A stretch of 7,379 bases of DNA from positions 1 to 7,379 of the forward strand of contig CABUOH010000049.1 of the NCBI GenBank assembly GCA_902493085.1, read 5' to 3'. Positions 5,407-7,379 of this stretch are shown here, piece by piece. This DNA comes from an uncultured Sutterella sp. (lineage in GTDB: Bacteria; Pseudomonadota; Gammaproteobacteria; Burkholderiales; Burkholderiaceae_F). The position numbers and the translations under genes are program-made. Under the pieces are notes generated by a model. That model searched no databases. It saw only the letters and a list, made by a program, of their open reading frames with translations, and was not told the DNA's origin. Each line of letters begins with the position of its first letter. The stretch's first letter is position 1.

Positions 5407-6909
5407 TCAGTCGTCGGCCGACGGCGTCTTCCCCGGCGCCTTGGCGGCCGCGGCCCTTGCATCGAGCTCGTCGAGGTATTCGGGCGTGATGTCGCCCGTC
5501 ACATAGCGCCCGTCAAAGCACGAGCAGTCGAAGGATTCGACTGCGGGATTCATGCCGCAGAGAACCTTGTTGAGATCCTCGGCGGGCGGATAGATCACGG
5601 CATCCGCGCCGAGGATCTTGGCGACCTCTTCGGCGCTCTTGCCGTCGCCGCAGAGAAGCTCGGAGCGCGTCGGCATGTCGATGCCGTAGACGTTCGGATA
5701 CATGACGCGCGGTGCGGACGAGGCGACGTAGACCTTCACGGCCCCGGCCTCCCGGGCCATGCGAACGATTTCAGTCATGGTCGTGCCGCGCACGATGGAA
5801 TCGTCGACGAGCAGCACGCTCTTGCCCTCAAACTCGACGGGCATGGCGTTGAGCTTCTGGCGCACGCTCTTCTTGCGCACCGTCTGGCCGGGCATGATGA
5901 AGGTGCGGCCCATGTAGCGGTTCTTGATGAAGCCCTCGCGGTAGGGAAGGCCGAGCGCCTGTGCGAGCTGCTGCGCGCACGGACGGGCGCTGTCGGGAAT
6001 CGGCATCACGACGTCGATCTCATTGAGATCCACGGCGGCCCTGACGTGATCGGCGAGAATCTCGCCCAGACGCAGGCGGGCGGCATACACGTTGATGCCG
6101 TCGATCGTCGAATCGGGGCGCGCGAAGTAGACGAACTCAAAGGCGCACGGATGAAGCGCGGACTCGTCCGCGCATTGGGCGAACGAAACATTTCCCTCAA
6201 GGTCGATCCACATCGCCTCGCCCGGCTTGAGATCTCGCTCGGTCTTGAAGCCCAGGCCGATCATCGTCACGGACTCGGAGCTCACCATGTACTCCGTGAA
6301 GCCGTTCTCAAGCTTGTTGGAGCCCCAGCAGATCGGACGGATGCCGCAGGGATCGCGGAAGGCGAGCATGCCCTTTCCTGCAATCACGGCCACGCAGGCG
6401 TAGGAGCCCCGCACGCGGCGGTGCAGCGCGCGAACCGCATCGAAGACCGAAGTCTTCGTGAGACGGCGCCCTTCGCTCGTGGCGCGCGAAAGTTCCGAGG
6501 CAAGCACGTTGAGGAGCACTTCGGAGTCGCTCGTCGTGTTGAGATGCCGCCGGTCCGTCTCATAAAGCTCGCGGCGAAGATCGTCGGCGTTCGTCAGATT
6601 TCCGTTGTGCGCAAACGCAATGCCGAACGGCGCATTCACGTAGAAGGGCTGGCACTCGTCGGGCGACGTGGCGTTGCCCTGCGTCGGATAGCGCACGTGG
6701 CCGATGCCGACGCACCCCGTCAGGTCGCGCATGTTGCGCGTGCGAAAGACGTCGCGCACGAGGCCGAGCCCCTTGAAGAAGTGAAACTGTAGGCCGTCGA
6801 GCGTCGCGATGCCGGCAGCGTCCTGGCCGCGGTGCTGCAGCAGATGAAGCGCGTCATAGACGCGCTGGTTGACCGGCGCATCGGACATCAAGCCAATAAT
6901 CCCGCACAT
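5407..6909 (-). CDS. purF: Amidophosphoribosyltransferase (PurF)
   Basis: This 500-residue cytosolic enzyme makes 5-phosphoribosylamine from PRPP and glutamine, the first committed step of purine synthesis. The start MCGIIGL places the N-terminal nucleophile at Cys2, exposed after Met removal. The frame is open 38 codons further upstream, but that would bury the catalytic Cys; an AAGGAA site 9 bases before the ATG (6919-6924) supports the shorter form. The glutaminase domain shows HRGQDAAGIA (26-35), GIGHVRYPTQG (68-78), FAHNGNLTN (99-107) and NTTSDSE (124-130). The phosphoribosyltransferase domain has PIPDSARP (303-310) and the PRPP loop VLLVDDSIVRGTT (365-377). The length matches the E. coli enzyme (505), and no long N-terminal propeptide is seen. 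Its upstream neighbour is cvpA, the usual partner. Confidence 0.97.
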   Translation of the reverse strand: MCGIIGLMSDAPVNQRVYDALHLLQHRGQDAAGIATLDGLQFHFFKGLGLVRDVFRTRNMRDLTGCVGIGHVRYPTQGNATSPDECQPFYVNAPFGIAFAHNGNLTNADDLRRELYETDRRHLNTTSDSEVLLNVLASELSRATSEGRRLTKTSVFDAVRALHRRVRGSYACVAVIAGKGMLAFRDPCGIRPICWGSNKLENGFTEYMVSSESVTMIGLGFKTERDLKPGEAMWIDLEGNVSFAQCADESALHPCAFEFVYFARPDSTIDGINVYAARLRLGEILADHVRAAVDLNEIDVVMPIPDSARPCAQQLAQALGLPYREGFIKNRYMGRTFIMPGQTVRKKSVRQKLNAMPVEFEGKSVLLVDDSIVRGTTMTEIVRMAREAGAVKVYVASSAPRVMYPNVYGIDMPTRSELLCGDGKSAEEVAKILGADAVIYPPAEDLNKVLCGMNPAVESFDCSCFDGRYVTGDITPEYLDELDARAAAAKAPGKTPSADD

Positions 6910-6931
6910 GATGTGTTGTTCCTTTTCCCGT

Positions 6932-6957
6932 CCGCGCCGACGAGGGATCGGCGGCGG
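6932..6957 (-). promoter_or_regulatory. Stem-loop in the purF leader
   Basis: On the minus strand CCGCCGCCGA (6957-6948) pairs with TCGGCGCGG (6940-6932) around a 7-base loop with one bulged C. It sits about 22 bases before the purF ATG and just ahead of its ribosome site. There is no T-run, so any role would be in translation or mRNA stability. Confidence 0.35.
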
Positions 6958-7003
6958 CCGGTCTAGATTGAGGAGAGTTGAGAAAAAATGTTGCCTATAA
7001 ACG

Positions 7004-7039
7004 ATCAAGGGGACCGTGCGCATGCAGGGTCCCCTTGAT
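7004..7039 (-). terminator. Perfect 12-bp hairpin between cvpA and purF
   Basis: On the minus strand ATCAAGGGGACC (7039-7028) and GGTCCCCTTGAT (7015-7004) pair without error across a 12-base loop that can close further (TGC/GCA). It starts 8 bases after the cvpA stop. The bases right after it are CGTTTATAGG and the nearest T-run (six T) is about 15 bases further on, so it is not a standard intrinsic terminator. It could be a partial terminator that lowers purF relative to cvpA, or a processing or stability element in a cvpA-purF mRNA. Confidence 0.6.
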
Positions 7040-7047
7040 GAAATCCG

Positions 7048-7379
7048 TCACAATCCCGTCACCTTCGTGCCCTTGAGGGCTTGAATCCACTCCGGCATAT
7101 AGGGCATGGCCCACTCGATCACGGTTTCGGCAGGTCCGATCATGACGGACTGCTGCCACATGCGGCTCGAGCTGAGCGACTGCGACAAGCCGAAGAAGAA
7201 CACGCACGCGGCAACCACGATGATGCCGCGCACGAAGCCGAACGCCCCGCCGAGAATGCGGTCCTCGAACGTGAGGGCCGCGACCTCGAGCATCTTTCGG
7301 AGGATGAAGCCGAAGAGCCCGACGATGAAGAGGCAGGCCACAAGAATCAGAACGGCCGCGATGATCACGCGCGGGATGT
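7048..7379 (-). CDS. cvpA: CvpA family inner-membrane protein, C-terminal part
   Basis: The last 110 codons or so are present; the N-terminus lies beyond the right edge, and the frame is open to the end of the window. The sequence shows a hydrophobic segment VIIAAVLILVACLFIVGLFGFILRKM, the family motif FEDRILGGAFGFVRGIIVVAACVFFF, in which a loop is followed by a second membrane helix, and a polar tail ending KGTKVTGL. This matches the second half of CvpA (about 160 residues in E. coli), an inner-membrane protein required for colicin V production in E. coli, whose biochemical role is unsettled. Location directly upstream of purF is the classical arrangement and supports the call. The GTG codon at 7368-7366 is internal to a membrane helix, not the start. 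Confidence 0.92.
   Translation of the reverse strand, partial: IPRVIIAAVLILVACLFIVGLFGFILRKMLEVAALTFEDRILGGAFGFVRGIIVVAACVFFFGLSQSLSSSRMWQQSVMIGPAETVIEWAMPYMPEWIQALKGTKVTGL

Noticed and set aside
4240..6792. 850-residue plus-strand open frame spanning purF and the unknown gene
   Set aside because: It is antisense to PurF, which is certain, and crosses the intergenic region. The translated sequence resembles no family, and it is explained by the lack of stop codons opposite GC-rich coding DNA.
6910..7023. 38-residue N-terminal extension of PurF
   Set aside because: It would run through the two intergenic hairpins and is not a typical PurF propeptide. The MCGIIG start with AAGGAA upstream fits the family.
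1..7379. tRNA, rRNA, CRISPR array, insertion sequence, phage or attachment-site signals
   Set aside because: I looked for clover-leaf ends, regular spaced repeats, transposase-like proteins and terminal repeats, and saw none.

Overview
The window reads as chromosomal DNA from a GC-rich Gram-negative bacterium, most likely a betaproteobacterium of the Burkholderiales (a Sutterella-like relative is my guess from protein style; no taxonomic marker is present). Every gene I can support lies on the minus strand, so the transcription order runs from high to low coordinates: cvpA (partial, runs off the right end), purF, a 630-residue acidic protein I do not recognise, a small single-domain rhodanese, leuC, leuD, and the N-terminal part of a fumarase/aspartase-superfamily lyase that runs off the left end.

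Right part (5400-7379): cvpA followed by purF, the classical pairing of an inner-membrane protein with the first enzyme of purine synthesis. A perfect 12-bp hairpin sits just after the cvpA stop and a second hairpin lies in the purF leader. After purF there is a bulged hairpin with a T-tract. It overlaps an 18-bp interrupted inverted repeat that could form a competing structure, so the purF/unknown-gene junction looks like a possible attenuator.

Middle (2930-5268): the acidic, probably all-helical 630-residue protein, closed by a strong intrinsic terminator (15 paired bases, one bulge, T-tract). A rhodanese with an intact CRSGRRS active loop follows. A possible -10 box lies immediately upstream of that terminator, so the rhodanese leader may itself start with the hairpin.

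Left part (1-2860): leuC and leuD are tightly coupled (the leuD Shine-Dalgarno overlaps the leuC stop) and encode the two subunits of isopropylmalate isomerase or a close paralogue. They are preceded by a large near-palindrome over a possible promoter and followed by a textbook terminator. No leuB follows within the visible sequence. A 371-bp non-coding stretch with operator-like repeats (TTATGTAC twice, 21 bp apart) then leads to the lyase gene. I see no tRNA, rRNA, CRISPR, insertion sequence or phage gene. The most novel items are the unknown acidic protein and the alternative-fold element ahead of it.
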